NCBI GenBank assembly: GCA_021803845.1
Contig: JAJZLA010000022.1
Coordinates: forward strand, 1 to 7,173
From: a bacterium
GTDB taxonomy: Bacteria > SZUA-79 > Acidulodesulfobacterales > Acidulodesulfobacteraceae
Direction: 5' to 3'
Length of the DNA: 7,173 bases
Shown: positions 1-6,726 of the stretch, piece by piece
How positions within the stretch are numbered: the stretch's first letter is position 1
Layout: every line of letters starts with the position of its first letter
The notes under the pieces: model-generated
What the model saw: only the letters and a program-made list of their open reading frames with translations
Databases searched by the model: none
Told to the model about the DNA's origin: nothing
Program-made: the position numbers and the translations under genes

Positions 1-649
1 AATTTTTATATATTTTTATCTTATTTGATTTTTCCGCTTCGTTTATTAGCTCGCCTAATCCTTCCATTATCCATGTATTTTTATCGAAAGGCGGCTTGGT
101 TTCCCATTTTTTATATTTTGAAAACGGAAAACCGCCGAGATTCTGCTTTTTTTCGACAAGAACTACGCCGTAACCCGCTTTTGCGGCATTGACGGATGCG
201 TTAAGTCCGGTAACTCCGCCGCCTACTACGAGAACGGTTTTGTTAAGCTCCTGAACTAAAGGTTCCGGAAATGCAGCTTTTTTTGCTCTCGATGCACCCA
301 TATTTATATAATCTTCGGCAAGAAGCTGGGTATTATTGTCGTTCGGCGGGCTTATCCATATAACGTGCTCTCTTAAGTTTACCCTTTCGGTATGAATAGT
401 AAACTGGTCGAAATTAAAAACGTCCTGTTTGGCGCGCATCGAACAGGCGGCTATTACTACTTTATTTATCTTTTTTTCGGAAATATCGTTTTTTATGAGA
501 TTTATGCCTTCCGGTCCGCAGAGAAACTCATGGCTTACGCATACTAAAGGCTTATTGGAATCTTTCGCGGTATTGATTAATCTTTCCACATTAAGACTTT
601 TTCCGATATCGCAGCCGGAACATATATAAATCCCCAAATTATTATCCAT
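1..649 (-). CDS. qmoB: QmoB, HdrA-like flavoprotein subunit of the Qmo complex (partial, C-terminus missing)
   Basis: Seen: an open frame from ATG at 649 to the window edge with no stop, giving the first 216 residues. Residues 6-16 read GIYICSGCDIG (Cys10, Cys13); Cys37, Cys44 and Cys69 (VVIAACSMR) follow. A Rossmann FAD motif GGGVTG lies at 143-148, after an N-terminal domain of about 130 residues. This N-terminal cysteine domain followed by a flavin fold is the HdrA/QmoB layout. An AAGGAG ribosome site (655-660) sits 5 nt before the ATG. Known: QmoB is a cytoplasmic FAD and iron-sulfur protein that works with QmoA and membrane QmoC to couple quinones to APS reductase; full proteins are around 700-750 residues, so about two thirds is missing. 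The gene starts 41 nt after qmoA, which supports QmoB over a heterodisulfide reductase HdrA. The truncation is a window effect; nothing suggests a broken gene. Confidence 0.88.
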   Translation of the reverse strand, partial: MDNNLGIYICSGCDIGKSLNVERLINTAKDSNKPLVCVSHEFLCGPEGINLIKNDISEKKINKVVIAACSMRAKQDVFNFDQFTIHTERVNLREHVIWISPPNDNNTQLLAEDYINMGASRAKKAAFPEPLVQELNKTVLVVGGGVTGLNASVNAAKAGYGVVLVEKKQNLGGFPFSKYKKWETKPPFDKNTWIMEGLGELINEAEKSNKIKIYKN

Positions 650-690
650 TTTAACTCCTTCCTAAATAATATCTATAATAATATCTTTTA

Positions 691-1986
691 TTATTTTGCG
701 TTATGCTGAATTACCGATAATGCCGCCGACGTCGCCGATTGTCCCGACATATAAACATCCAGAGGAAATCTTGCTACGCCTGCCGAAAATATTCCTTGTT
801 TAAAATTATCGTTAAATATAAATCCGTTTTCATCGATATCTATTTTAATATCTTCGTCTATTTTTATTTCCTTAAGGTCGTCTTTGATGTTTGACGCCAT
901 TCCGGCGGCAAGAACCACCATTTCCGCCCTGACTTTATTTTTTTTGCCGGAAATCATATCTTCGACGTCTAAAAGAAGGTCGCCGGTTTCATGGTCTTCG
1001 GATATTTTGCCGACTACTCCTTTATTAAATTTTATTTTTTCGTCGCTTTTAACTTTGTTTAAAAAATTTTCGTATCTGCCCGGCGTTCTTAAATCTATAT
1101 AAAATATGACCGGCGAGGATTCAGGATTTTTATCCCTCAAATACATCGCCTGCTTTAAGGATGCCATGCAGCAAATTGCGGAGCAATATGGAAGATGGTT
1201 CTCGTTTCTTGAGCCTGCGCATTGAATAAACGCCACGTTTTTAACTTCCTTTCTGTCGGACGGCCTTAAAATTTTTCCGCCGGTAGGACCGTTTTCTGCG
1301 GCAAGCCTTTCCATTTTTACGTTTGTAATAACGTTTTTATATTTACCGTATCCCAAATTTTCTAATTTTTCAACTTCATAAGGCTTCCAGCCCGTTGCAA
1401 ATATGATATCCGATACGGTTAATTCGATAACGTTCTCTTTTGCATCCAAGTTGATAGCACTGTATCTGCATGCTTCTTCGCATTTTTTACATGCCGAAAA
1501 TTTACAGTATTTATCATCTATGCTGTATTTAAGCGGAAAAGAAGATATCGCAGGCATAAATATCGCTTTAGTATTATCCATGCCGTAATTGAAATCGTTA
1601 GGCCTTTCTTCAGGGCAGACCTTAGCGCATTCCCCGCATACCGTGCAGTTATCGTTTATATACTGCGGTTTTTGTTTTATTTTTACTTTATATCCGGTTC
1701 CTTCTTTCGCTTTTGTTATTTCTTCGACGTTTGAAGAAACTAAAAAATTTATATTTCCTTCGGTAGACGACTTTATTCTTTTCGTATTGATTTCAAAGCC
1801 GCAAAAGGGGGGGCACAATTTTGGAAAATACTTATACATCTGGAGAACCCTGCCGCCGATATACGATTTTTTTTCTACTATATATACTTTTTTATCGACC
1901 GCCTCGGTAATTTCTAATGCTGCCGATACGCCGCTATGCCCGCCGCCGATTATTAATACGGCATTTTCATTATTTAGCTCGCTCAA
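691..1986 (-). CDS. qmoA: QmoA, FAD-containing subunit of the quinone-interacting membrane-bound oxidoreductase
   Basis: A 431-residue HdrA-like flavoprotein, close to the usual QmoA length. It is thought to pass electrons between QmoBC and APS reductase in the cytoplasm. Visible features: FAD-binding GGGHSG at 14-19; a CPPFCGFEI block at 59-66 (Cys58, Cys62); a 4Fe-4S type CX2CX2CX3CP motif (Cys114, 117, 120, 124); a second cysteine set CX4CX2CX3C (Cys161, 166, 169, 173); an HdrA-type segment at 255-279 with QCAGSR, NHLPYC and CC (Cys256, 268, 272, 273); and a C-terminal flavin-binding stretch SAGVARFPLDVYMSGQSA at 401-418. There is no signal peptide or membrane segment. The start codon is TTG at 1986, preceded by GGAG 8 nt upstream; no in-frame ATG exists near the N-terminus, and the Rossmann strand begins at about residue 9, so a later start would destroy the FAD site. 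It follows aprA by 146 bp and precedes qmoB by 41 bp. Confidence in QmoA over a generic HdrA comes mainly from this context. Confidence 0.92.
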   Translation of the reverse strand: MSELNNENAVLIIGGGHSGVSAALEITEAVDKKVYIVEKKSYIGGRVLQMYKYFPKLCPPFCGFEINTKRIKSSTEGNINFLVSSNVEEITKAKEGTGYKVKIKQKPQYINDNCTVCGECAKVCPEERPNDFNYGMDNTKAIFMPAISSFPLKYSIDDKYCKFSACKKCEEACRYSAINLDAKENVIELTVSDIIFATGWKPYEVEKLENLGYGKYKNVITNVKMERLAAENGPTGGKILRPSDRKEVKNVAFIQCAGSRNENHLPYCSAICCMASLKQAMYLRDKNPESSPVIFYIDLRTPGRYENFLNKVKSDEKIKFNKGVVGKISEDHETGDLLLDVEDMISGKKNKVRAEMVVLAAGMASNIKDDLKEIKIDEDIKIDIDENGFIFNDNFKQGIFSAGVARFPLDVYMSGQSATSAALSVIQHNAK

Positions 1987-1994
1987 CTTTAAAT

Positions 1995-1998
1995 CTCC
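1995..1998 (-). promoter_or_regulatory. Ribosome binding site deciding the TTG start of qmoA
   Basis: On the minus strand GGAG lies 8 nt before TTG at 1986. No ATG or GTG start in frame is available between this site and the FAD motif, so the site fixes a TTG start. An out-of-frame ATG overlapping the site opens only three codons (ATG GAG ATT, then TAA) and is probably chance. Confidence 0.65.
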
Positions 1999-2063
1999 AT
2001 TGCTAAGTTTTTATTTATTTAAATATAATATAAAAAATATATAAAGACTTTATACATATTAAA

Positions 2064-2091
2064 ATCCCCTTCTCTATTTAGAGAAGGGGAT
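2064..2091 (-). terminator. Perfect hairpin in the aprA-qmoA spacer: attenuating terminator or mRNA-stabilising stem
   Basis: Arms TCCCCTTCTC and GAGAAGGGGA (2065-2074 and 2081-2090) pair perfectly, plus one flanking A-T pair, giving an 11-bp stem with a 6-nt loop. In the direction of transcription the stem is followed by TTTTAATATG, a short T-run, and it lies after the aprA stop and before the qmoA ribosome site. That fits a weak intrinsic terminator which lets part of the transcription through, or a 3' stem that protects aprBA mRNA. On the plus strand the stem is followed after a few bases by a T-rich run (about 2099-2106), so activity on that strand is also possible. Confidence 0.6.
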
Positions 2092-2132
2092 AGACTTAAT
2101 TTTTTTATAAATTGTGTTTATAAAATATTAAG

Positions 2133-4058
2133 TTAGTTTTTCGGTACGATTTCAATATAAGGCTTTTTAAACAATTCCGGCTGTCCGGTCGTTTTATTTA
2201 ATTTTGAATTGACGAACACCTTCCAGTTCTGTTCGTCAAGTTTCGGATGGTCGGTTCTGTAATAGAATCCCGGATATCTTGTTTCTTCTCTGAACAGTAC
2301 GTGCCTTAAGTGAAGTTCGCCGACTATAGACCTGTGGTAATTTTCCCATGCTCTCATAAGTTCATGGAGATTTGCGGCCGCAAGTTTAGGCGCATCCTCT
2401 TTCAATCTGTTTAAAAGGTCTAACCCTCTTAAAAGACTGGCTTCGCTTGTTCTGTAGAACGTCGAAGTACCGGCGACGTATTCGTCCATAAGTTTATTCA
2501 ATCTGAACAAATAAAGTCTCGGTTTAATATAATTAGGATTTACGTTTGACTCGGTAGAATAGTCTTTGAATTTTTCAAAAGTTATCATCGGCCCGTACAC
2601 TTTTTCGGCAAGAACTTTATTGTCGGTATGAACCGTCGGAGTAAAGCCCGGATCGTCAAGTACAAACCTGACTGCCGATTTTGCCGCAATTCTTCCTTCT
2701 ACGTATGAACCTGAAGAGAATTTGTGTCCGGATGCTCCAACGCCGTCTCCGCCGGTGAAAAGGCCGTTAACGGTCGTCATGCGGTTATAACCCCATTGAT
2801 ATTCCTTAGGAGCTAAATCTTCTGGTCCTGAAACCCACATTCCGCAAGCTCCGGAATGAGAACCTAAGAAATACGGCTCTGTAGGCATAACCTCGGAATT
2901 AGTTTCGCCTGGATCTATATCCATAGATGCCCATAATCCGGCCTGCGCAACCGTCATATCAAGGAAATCTTCCCATGCGTCGGCTTCAAGAGATTTCTTT
3001 CTCTTTTCGGGAAGGGTTTCAAAAAGCGTCTTCATAGCACCGGAAGTATTCATATAGAAAGGTCCGTTCCCTTCCATCCAGTCTTTAAGCATAACATGGT
3101 TCCATAAGCATGTTGCGGGAACTTTCGCAAGTCCGTAAGGAGCATAGTCTTGAAGCATGTGTCCCCATTTCTGCATATAATCTTCGCCGTGAGCGTTTAA
3201 AACTCGAGATTTAAAGAGCGTAAACCATGCGCCGACGGGTCCGTATCCGTCTTTGAATCTGTTCGGAACGAATCTGTTTTCCATCGTTGTCATTTCGGCT
3301 CCTGCCTGATAACCCATAGCATAGGTAGAACCGGCATTCCATATTGCGTACCAAGTTCTTCCCATACCTTCCGCCTGTGATCTCGGCCTGAAAACGTTAA
3401 CCGTTCCGCCGCAAGCCATAATTACGGCTTTTGCTTTAATAATATATATTTTTGCTTCTCTTAAGCTGAAACCGATTGCTCCGGCAACCCTGTTTTCATG
3501 CTTTTCGTCCATAAGAAGTTCGGTAATAAAGACTCTTTCCTTGATGTTTTCTTCGCCGAGAGCTTTTCTTGCCGCTTCGGCAACAAGTACTTTGTAAGAC
3601 TCTCCGTGAATCATTATCTGCCATCTTCCCGCTCTTAAAGGTTTTGCGCCTTCTGCAATAGTTCTTGTATCGTCTTCGTCTTCTTTGAATATCGGAAGCC
3701 CGAATTTTTCAAAAAGTCTTACGGTAGAATCGACGTGTCTGCCGGTATCGTATATAAGATCTTCCCTGACTATTCCCATAAGGTCGTTAGCGACGTGTTT
3801 AACGTAATCTTCGGGCGTGTTATCTCCCAAATAAGTGTTAATAGCGGACAAACCCATTGCTACCGCGCCGCTTCTTTCTATGGCAGCTTTTTCTATCATC
3901 GTTATTTTCATATCTTTCGGCGCCCATTTTTTAATTTCGAATGCGGCTCCGCAACCTACCATACCGCCCCCGACTATTAAGACGTCGGTACTGATTTCTT
4001 CTATGGTATAATTGTTCAAAACTTCGGTGCTGGTCATTGAACCTTTCATTTCAGCCAT
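2133..4058 (-). CDS. aprA: Adenylylsulfate (APS) reductase alpha subunit, FAD-containing
   Basis: Catalytic subunit of dissimilatory APS reductase, which interconverts APS with sulfite and AMP at an FAD in the cytoplasm (EC 1.8.99.2). Its 641 residues are near the usual 620-670. It belongs to the fumarate reductase/succinate dehydrogenase flavoprotein family. Visible: FAD-binding GGGMVGCG at 30-37; the RSGAVAMGLSAINTYLG block at 62-78; GRTWYAIW at 233-240; FVPNRFKDGYGPVG at 263-276; and LGSHSGACGMW at 398-408. By alignment from memory to the Archaeoglobus fulgidus enzyme, Trp236, Arg267 and His401 match its active-site Trp234, Arg265 and His398, so the protein looks catalytically intact. FTGGDGVGASGHKFSSGS at 434-451 is the second flavin-binding block. 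The ATG at 4058 has GAGG (4068-4071) 9 nt upstream. It lies 64 nt after aprB, the conserved aprBA order, and before qmoA, its expected electron partner. No truncation or frameshift is seen. Confidence 0.97.
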   Translation of the reverse strand: MAEMKGSMTSTEVLNNYTIEEISTDVLIVGGGMVGCGAAFEIKKWAPKDMKITMIEKAAIERSGAVAMGLSAINTYLGDNTPEDYVKHVANDLMGIVREDLIYDTGRHVDSTVRLFEKFGLPIFKEDEDDTRTIAEGAKPLRAGRWQIMIHGESYKVLVAEAARKALGEENIKERVFITELLMDEKHENRVAGAIGFSLREAKIYIIKAKAVIMACGGTVNVFRPRSQAEGMGRTWYAIWNAGSTYAMGYQAGAEMTTMENRFVPNRFKDGYGPVGAWFTLFKSRVLNAHGEDYMQKWGHMLQDYAPYGLAKVPATCLWNHVMLKDWMEGNGPFYMNTSGAMKTLFETLPEKRKKSLEADAWEDFLDMTVAQAGLWASMDIDPGETNSEVMPTEPYFLGSHSGACGMWVSGPEDLAPKEYQWGYNRMTTVNGLFTGGDGVGASGHKFSSGSYVEGRIAAKSAVRFVLDDPGFTPTVHTDNKVLAEKVYGPMITFEKFKDYSTESNVNPNYIKPRLYLFRLNKLMDEYVAGTSTFYRTSEASLLRGLDLLNRLKEDAPKLAAANLHELMRAWENYHRSIVGELHLRHVLFREETRYPGFYYRTDHPKLDEQNWKVFVNSKLNKTTGQPELFKKPYIEIVPKN

Positions 4059-4122
4059 ACAATTTATCCTCGCAAATTATAAATTATTTTAATTATAAAT
4101 AAATAAAATGTCTTTTAATTCT

Positions 4123-4557
4123 TTATTTCTTGGGTGCCGTAAGTTCAACCCCAAGTTCGTCGCATAGACGCTCGTCTTTCAAACTGCCCTGGTTTACCTC
4201 GGCTATTCCATGATACGGATCGATACCGCCTTCGGGAGTAGTTCTTATCGGAAATTTAAACCTTTTAATTTTTCCGTTTCTGAATTTTACCGTCCACATA
4301 ATCGAATCGGAACCTCTCATAGGAATAACGGACGCACCCAACGGCGCAAAATCCTGATAAGCTCTTACTTCGATGGCAGACTGCGGACAAATTTTTACGC
4401 AGCTGTAGCACTCCCAGCACTGGTCGGGCTCTTGATTGTAGGCCTTCATAATGTCCTTATTTAAAACCATAAGGTCGTTCGGACAGATATACTGACAGGC
4501 AGTCTTGTCCCTGCCTTTACATCCGTCGCACTTTTCAGTAATTACAAAACTTGGCAT
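4123..4557 (-). CDS. aprB: Adenylylsulfate (APS) reductase beta subunit, two 4Fe-4S clusters
   Basis: Electron-transfer subunit that carries electrons between the Qmo complex and the FAD of AprA. With the start at 4557 the protein has 144 residues. Two ferredoxin-type cysteine sets are complete: Cys10, 13, 21, 25 and Cys47, 50, 53, 57 (QCWECYSCVKICP). Trp48, next to the second set, matches the tryptophan which in the Archaeoglobus enzyme lies between FAD and the nearer cluster. The C-terminal half (KFRNGKIKRFKFPIRTTPEGG, residues 91-111, then the tail) is the AprB extension that wraps around AprA. Start choice: an ATG six bases upstream at 4563 lies only 1 nt from AGGAGG, whereas the ATG at 4557 has 7 nt spacing and gives the family N-terminus MPSFV and the Archaeoglobus cysteine numbering. 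It lies 91 nt after sat and 64 nt before aprA. Confidence 0.96.
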   Translation of the reverse strand: MPSFVITEKCDGCKGRDKTACQYICPNDLMVLNKDIMKAYNQEPDQCWECYSCVKICPQSAIEVRAYQDFAPLGASVIPMRGSDSIMWTVKFRNGKIKRFKFPIRTTPEGGIDPYHGIAEVNQGSLKDERLCDELGVELTAPKK

Positions 4558-4564
4558 TTCCATA

Positions 4565-4570
4565 CCTCCT
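4565..4570 (-). promoter_or_regulatory. Ribosome binding site that decides the aprB start
   Basis: AGGAGG on the minus strand. It is 1 nt from the ATG at 4563, too close for normal initiation, and 7 nt from the ATG at 4557. The downstream ATG is therefore preferred. Confidence 0.75.
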
Positions 4571-4601
4571 TAATTTTATATTTTGTTTTTTTATAAGAAT
4601 A

Positions 4602-4634
4602 TATATTGCCGCCTTATATTATGCCGGCAATATA
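4602..4634 (-). other. Hairpin in the sat-aprB spacer
   Basis: Arms TATATTGCCG (4602-4611) and CGGCAATATA (4625-4634) are perfect reverse complements, giving a 10-bp stem with a 13-nt loop. It lies between the sat stop codon and the aprB ribosome site. No T-run follows directly in the transcribed direction, so a stabilising or processing stem is more likely than a terminator. It may protect the aprBA message or separate it from sat. Confidence 0.45.
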
Positions 4635-4648
4635 AAATTATAACTTAA

Positions 4649-5872
4649 TTAAATTTCTCCTTTCGCCGCTTTGTGAAGCTTAATTTCTACCTTGTCTTCT
4701 TTTGCAAGCGAAGCATAATAATCTTTCAATATAGACAAAACTTCAGGTCTGGAAAAATGGTCTGGAACTTCCTGTCCTTCGGACAGTAATTTTCTTAGCA
4801 TAGTTCCGCTAAGCGTAAGCCTGTCTTCCTTAGGGTGGGGACACGTTCTCGTCGAAGCCATCCCGTCGCATTTATGGCAATAAAAGGTAAGATCCATTTT
4901 TAGCGGTTTTAATTCAAGCGCATTTTTTGGAATTTCGTCGAATATCTTGTGCGCGTCGAACGGCCCGTAATAGTCGCCGACTCCTGCATGATCTCTTCCG
5001 ACTATAAGATGGGAACATCCGTAATTCTGCCTGAATACGGCATGGAGCAGGGCTTCCCTGGGTCCGGCATATCTCATTTCCATAGGATAACCGGCTTGAA
5101 CTACGGTATTTTTAACGAAATATTTGTCTATTAACGTATTGATTGCTACCGCTCTGACATTTGCAGGAATATCTCCGGGTTTTAACTTTCCGACTAGCTG
5201 GTGTATAAGTACTCCGTCGGTAGTTTCAACTGCTACTTTTGCAAGATATTCGTGGGAGCGATGCATAGGATTTCTGGTCTGAAATGCCGCTACGGTATTC
5301 CATCCTTTTTCCTCAAACAATTTCCTGACTTCCGCCGGACGCATATATATATCTTTAAATTCCGTCGGATAATAACTTTCGCTTAAAACTTTTACTTTTC
5401 CTGCGATATTTATATCTCCCTGAGCCATAACCTTTTGAACTCCGGGATGTTCCATATCCGTAGTTTTAAAAACTTTCTGGCATTCATGAGCTTTGTCTAT
5501 GGTATATTTTTCAGAAACGTTAATAATACCTATAATTTCCGAAGTTTCGGAATCGACAAGCGCAGCTTCTTCGCCTATGTTTATTCCGTCGGCAGTCTCT
5601 TTTGAAGCGGAAAGTGTAATGGGTATAGGCCAGAATGTGCCGTCTTCCATAGTATAATTATCTACTACGCCCTGCCAGTCTTTTTTTCCCATAAAACCTT
5701 CAAGAGGGGTAAATGCTCCTATCCCCATCATTATAAGGTCGGATGTTTCTCTTGACGTCATGGGTATTTTTTTAAGATTTTTTGCTTTTTCTTTTGCGGA
5801 GTTAAGTTCGCTTCCCGACAAAAGCAGAGGTTTTAATTTTTTTTCTTTACCGTGCGGATTTACTAAAGCCAT
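4649..5872 (-). CDS. sat: ATP sulfurylase (sulfate adenylyltransferase), dissimilatory homo-oligomeric type
   Basis: Converts ATP and sulfate to APS and pyrophosphate, or forms ATP from APS when running oxidatively (EC 2.7.7.4); cytoplasmic. At 407 residues it matches single-domain bacterial Sat and has no fused APS kinase domain. Visible: an N-terminal PUA-like region with FTPLEGFM at 54-61; the nucleotide-binding [11 protein letters not shown] at 198-208 (Thr199, Arg200, Asn201, His204, His207); [12 protein letters not shown] at 225-236; [15 protein letters not shown] at 261-275; and [17 protein letters not shown] at 292-308. A cysteine cluster with Cys332, Cys335 and Cys344, followed by His346, looks like the zinc site known from Thermus-type Sat; which histidine is the fourth ligand is uncertain. 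ATG at 5872 has GGAG (5879-5882) 6 nt upstream. The gene lies 88 nt after dsrH and 91 nt before aprB; a possible promoter sits in the upstream gap. The unrelated CysDN form is excluded by these motifs. Confidence 0.97.
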   Translation of the reverse strand: MALVNPHGKEKKLKPLLLSGSELNSAKEKAKNLKKIPMTSRETSDLIMMGIGAFTPLEGFMGKKDWQGVVDNYTMEDGTFWPIPITLSASKETADGINIGEEAALVDSETSEIIGIINVSEKYTIDKAHECQKVFKTTDMEHPGVQKVMAQGDINIAGKVKVLSESYYPTEFKDIYMRPAEVRKLFEEKGWNTVAAFQTRNPMHRSHEYLAKVAVETTDGVLIHQLVGKLKPGDIPANVRAVAINTLIDKYFVKNTVVQAGYPMEMRYAGPREALLHAVFRQNYGCSHLIVGRDHAGVGDYYGPFDAHKIFDEIPKNALELKPLKMDLTFYCHKCDGMASTRTCPHPKEDRLTLSGTMLRKLLSEGQEVPDHFSRPEVLSILKDYYASLAKEDKVEIKLHKAAKGEI

Positions 5873-5909
5873 ATTTTACTCCGTATATATTTTAAAATTT
5901 AATTCTATA

Positions 5910-5938
5910 TATTTAATATTATTTGTTTAAAAAGTCAA
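5910..5938 (-). promoter_or_regulatory. Possible sigma-70-like promoter for sat-aprBA-qmoAB
   Basis: In the dsrH-sat gap the minus strand has TTGACT (5933-5938), five of six matches to the -35 consensus. Weak -10 candidates follow at 16-17 nt spacing (TTAAAT 5911-5916, or TAAATA 5910-5915). The start site would be about 35 nt before the sat ATG. The gap is almost pure A/T, so -10-like hexamers are expected by chance; only the -35 stands out. Confidence 0.35.
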
Positions 5939-5960
5939 CATTTATTTTTATATTTTAAAA

Positions 5961-6260
5961 TTACGCCCATGTCATCGGATTATGTTCGGTAACTTTTTCT
6001 ACAAAGCCTTTATAATCTATTACTTTTACGTTTTCTATTATTTCGCTTTCCTGAATTCCTCTTGCTTTTATATCGGCTATAAGACAGTAAACGGCATTTT
6101 TTTGCATAAGGTTTTTTAACGCTCCTTCAAATTTTCCGCCTTTTTTTGCGGCATATATTCCGTCTTCGGTTAAAAGCATTATATCGTTTTGCTCTATGTA
6201 GTTTATCGCATCGCTGAATGCGGAAGATTCGTACGGAGATTTTTTTACTATGTGCAGCAC
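5961..6260 (-). CDS. dsrH: DsrH/TusB-family sulfur-relay protein
   Basis: Smallest member of the DsrEFH heterohexamer that carries persulfide sulfur to DsrC, or to TusE in the homologous tRNA thiolation relay. The 99-residue length matches the family. Diagnostic features are the N-terminus MLHIVKKSPYE, the LLTEDGIYAAKKG segment at 29-41, IADIKARGI at 61-69 and VIDYKGFVEKVTEHNPMTW at 80-98. The start is GTG at 6260 with AAGGAGG (6270-6276) 9 nt upstream. Odd: the cysteine that Allochromatium vinosum DsrH carries near residue 20 is an alanine here (Ala18); the only cysteine is Cys59. In this feature it resembles TusB. It lies 52 nt after dsrF. Chromatiaceae place dsrEFH between dsrAB and dsrC; here the trio sits beside sat. 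Confidence 0.86.
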   Translation of the reverse strand: MLHIVKKSPYESSAFSDAINYIEQNDIMLLTEDGIYAAKKGGKFEGALKNLMQKNAVYCLIADIKARGIQESEIIENVKVIDYKGFVEKVTEHNPMTWA

Positions 6261-6269
6261 TTTTAAATT

Positions 6270-6276
6270 CCTCCTT
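6270..6276 (-). promoter_or_regulatory. Ribosome binding site supporting the GTG start of dsrH
   Basis: AAGGAGG on the minus strand, 9 nt before GTG at 6260. The resulting N-terminus (M-L-H) is the usual one for DsrH/TusB proteins, which supports GTG as the true start. Confidence 0.7.
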
Positions 6277-6312
6277 AATTATTATTCCATAATAAATTTA
6301 GGTTTTTATTTT

Positions 6313-6687
6313 TTAAAACGGCAGTAACGCTTTCATTTCTCTCATCTTTTGCTTCAATGTATTTCTGTCTATTATCTCAACTTCGGTAGCAAGATCGCTT
6401 TCGGACATACCTCTTTCTTCGAGAGACTCTTTTTCTACGTATATATGCGAAATTTCAAAGTCGTCTATTAATATAGGATAAGTCATTGAAAAATTTTTCT
6501 TTCCCAGAAGTGAAGTATCCTGCCCTTTTTTCAACGAAAATACTCCATCTCCGGTAAATGTTACGCTTATATCCTGTTCGTATGCGCCGAACATAACCAT
6601 GGCTTCTATAGCTTCCTGTTCGTATATAGTACCGTACGGAGCGGTTCTGCATACAAACATAACTTTAGTTTTTTCTTGTTCTGACAT
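6313..6687 (-). CDS. dsrF: DsrF/TusC-family sulfur-relay protein
   Basis: Second subunit of the DsrEFH sulfur carrier, cytoplasmic, belonging to the DsrE/DsrF superfamily of Rossmann-like folds. Family marks: VMFVCRTAPYGTIYEQEAIE at 9-28, the QDISVTFTGDGVFSLKKGQD stretch at 38-57, GKKNFSMTYPIL at 62-73, HIYVEKESLEERGM at 81-94 and VEIIDRNTL at 102-110. At 124 residues it is about a dozen shorter than A. vinosum DsrF. By alignment from memory the missing part is an acidic loop between the ERGM region and the VEIID strand. The only cysteine is Cys13. ATG at 6687 has AAGGAG 7 nt upstream. It follows dsrE by 39 nt. A TusC role in tRNA thiolation is the alternative, but the sat-apr-qmo neighbourhood favours sulfur energy metabolism. 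Confidence 0.87.
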   Translation of the reverse strand: MSEQEKTKVMFVCRTAPYGTIYEQEAIEAMVMFGAYEQDISVTFTGDGVFSLKKGQDTSLLGKKNFSMTYPILIDDFEISHIYVEKESLEERGMSESDLATEVEIIDRNTLKQKMREMKALLPF

Positions 6688-6726
6688 GTTATGGCTCCTT
6701 TATTCAGTATATTTTTTTATTTTTTA

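Noticed and set aside
429..629. Plus-strand 66-codon frame near the left end
   Set aside because: It is antisense to the conserved N-terminal cysteine domain of qmoB, which runs open from 649 to the window edge.
1989..2000. Three-codon upstream frame (ATG GAG ATT TAA) overlapping the qmoA ribosome site
   Set aside because: It is too short to distinguish from chance and has no ribosome site of its own.
1589..2044. Plus-strand open frame of 151 codons antisense to qmoA
   Set aside because: It overlaps a clearly conserved FAD and iron-sulfur protein on the other strand and has a low-complexity, Phe/Ser/Leu-rich translation typical of an antisense shadow.
4059..4122. AT-rich inverted repeats between aprB and aprA
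   Set aside because: The stretch is nearly all A and T, so short self-complementary runs are expected by chance.
4558..4563. Upstream ATG as the aprB start
   Set aside because: Only 1 nt separates it from AGGAGG; the next ATG has normal spacing and gives the usual MPSFV N-terminus and cysteine numbering.
6455..6652. Minus-strand 65-codon frame inside dsrF
   Set aside because: It lies wholly within dsrF in another frame and has no recognisable motif; dsrF matches its family throughout.
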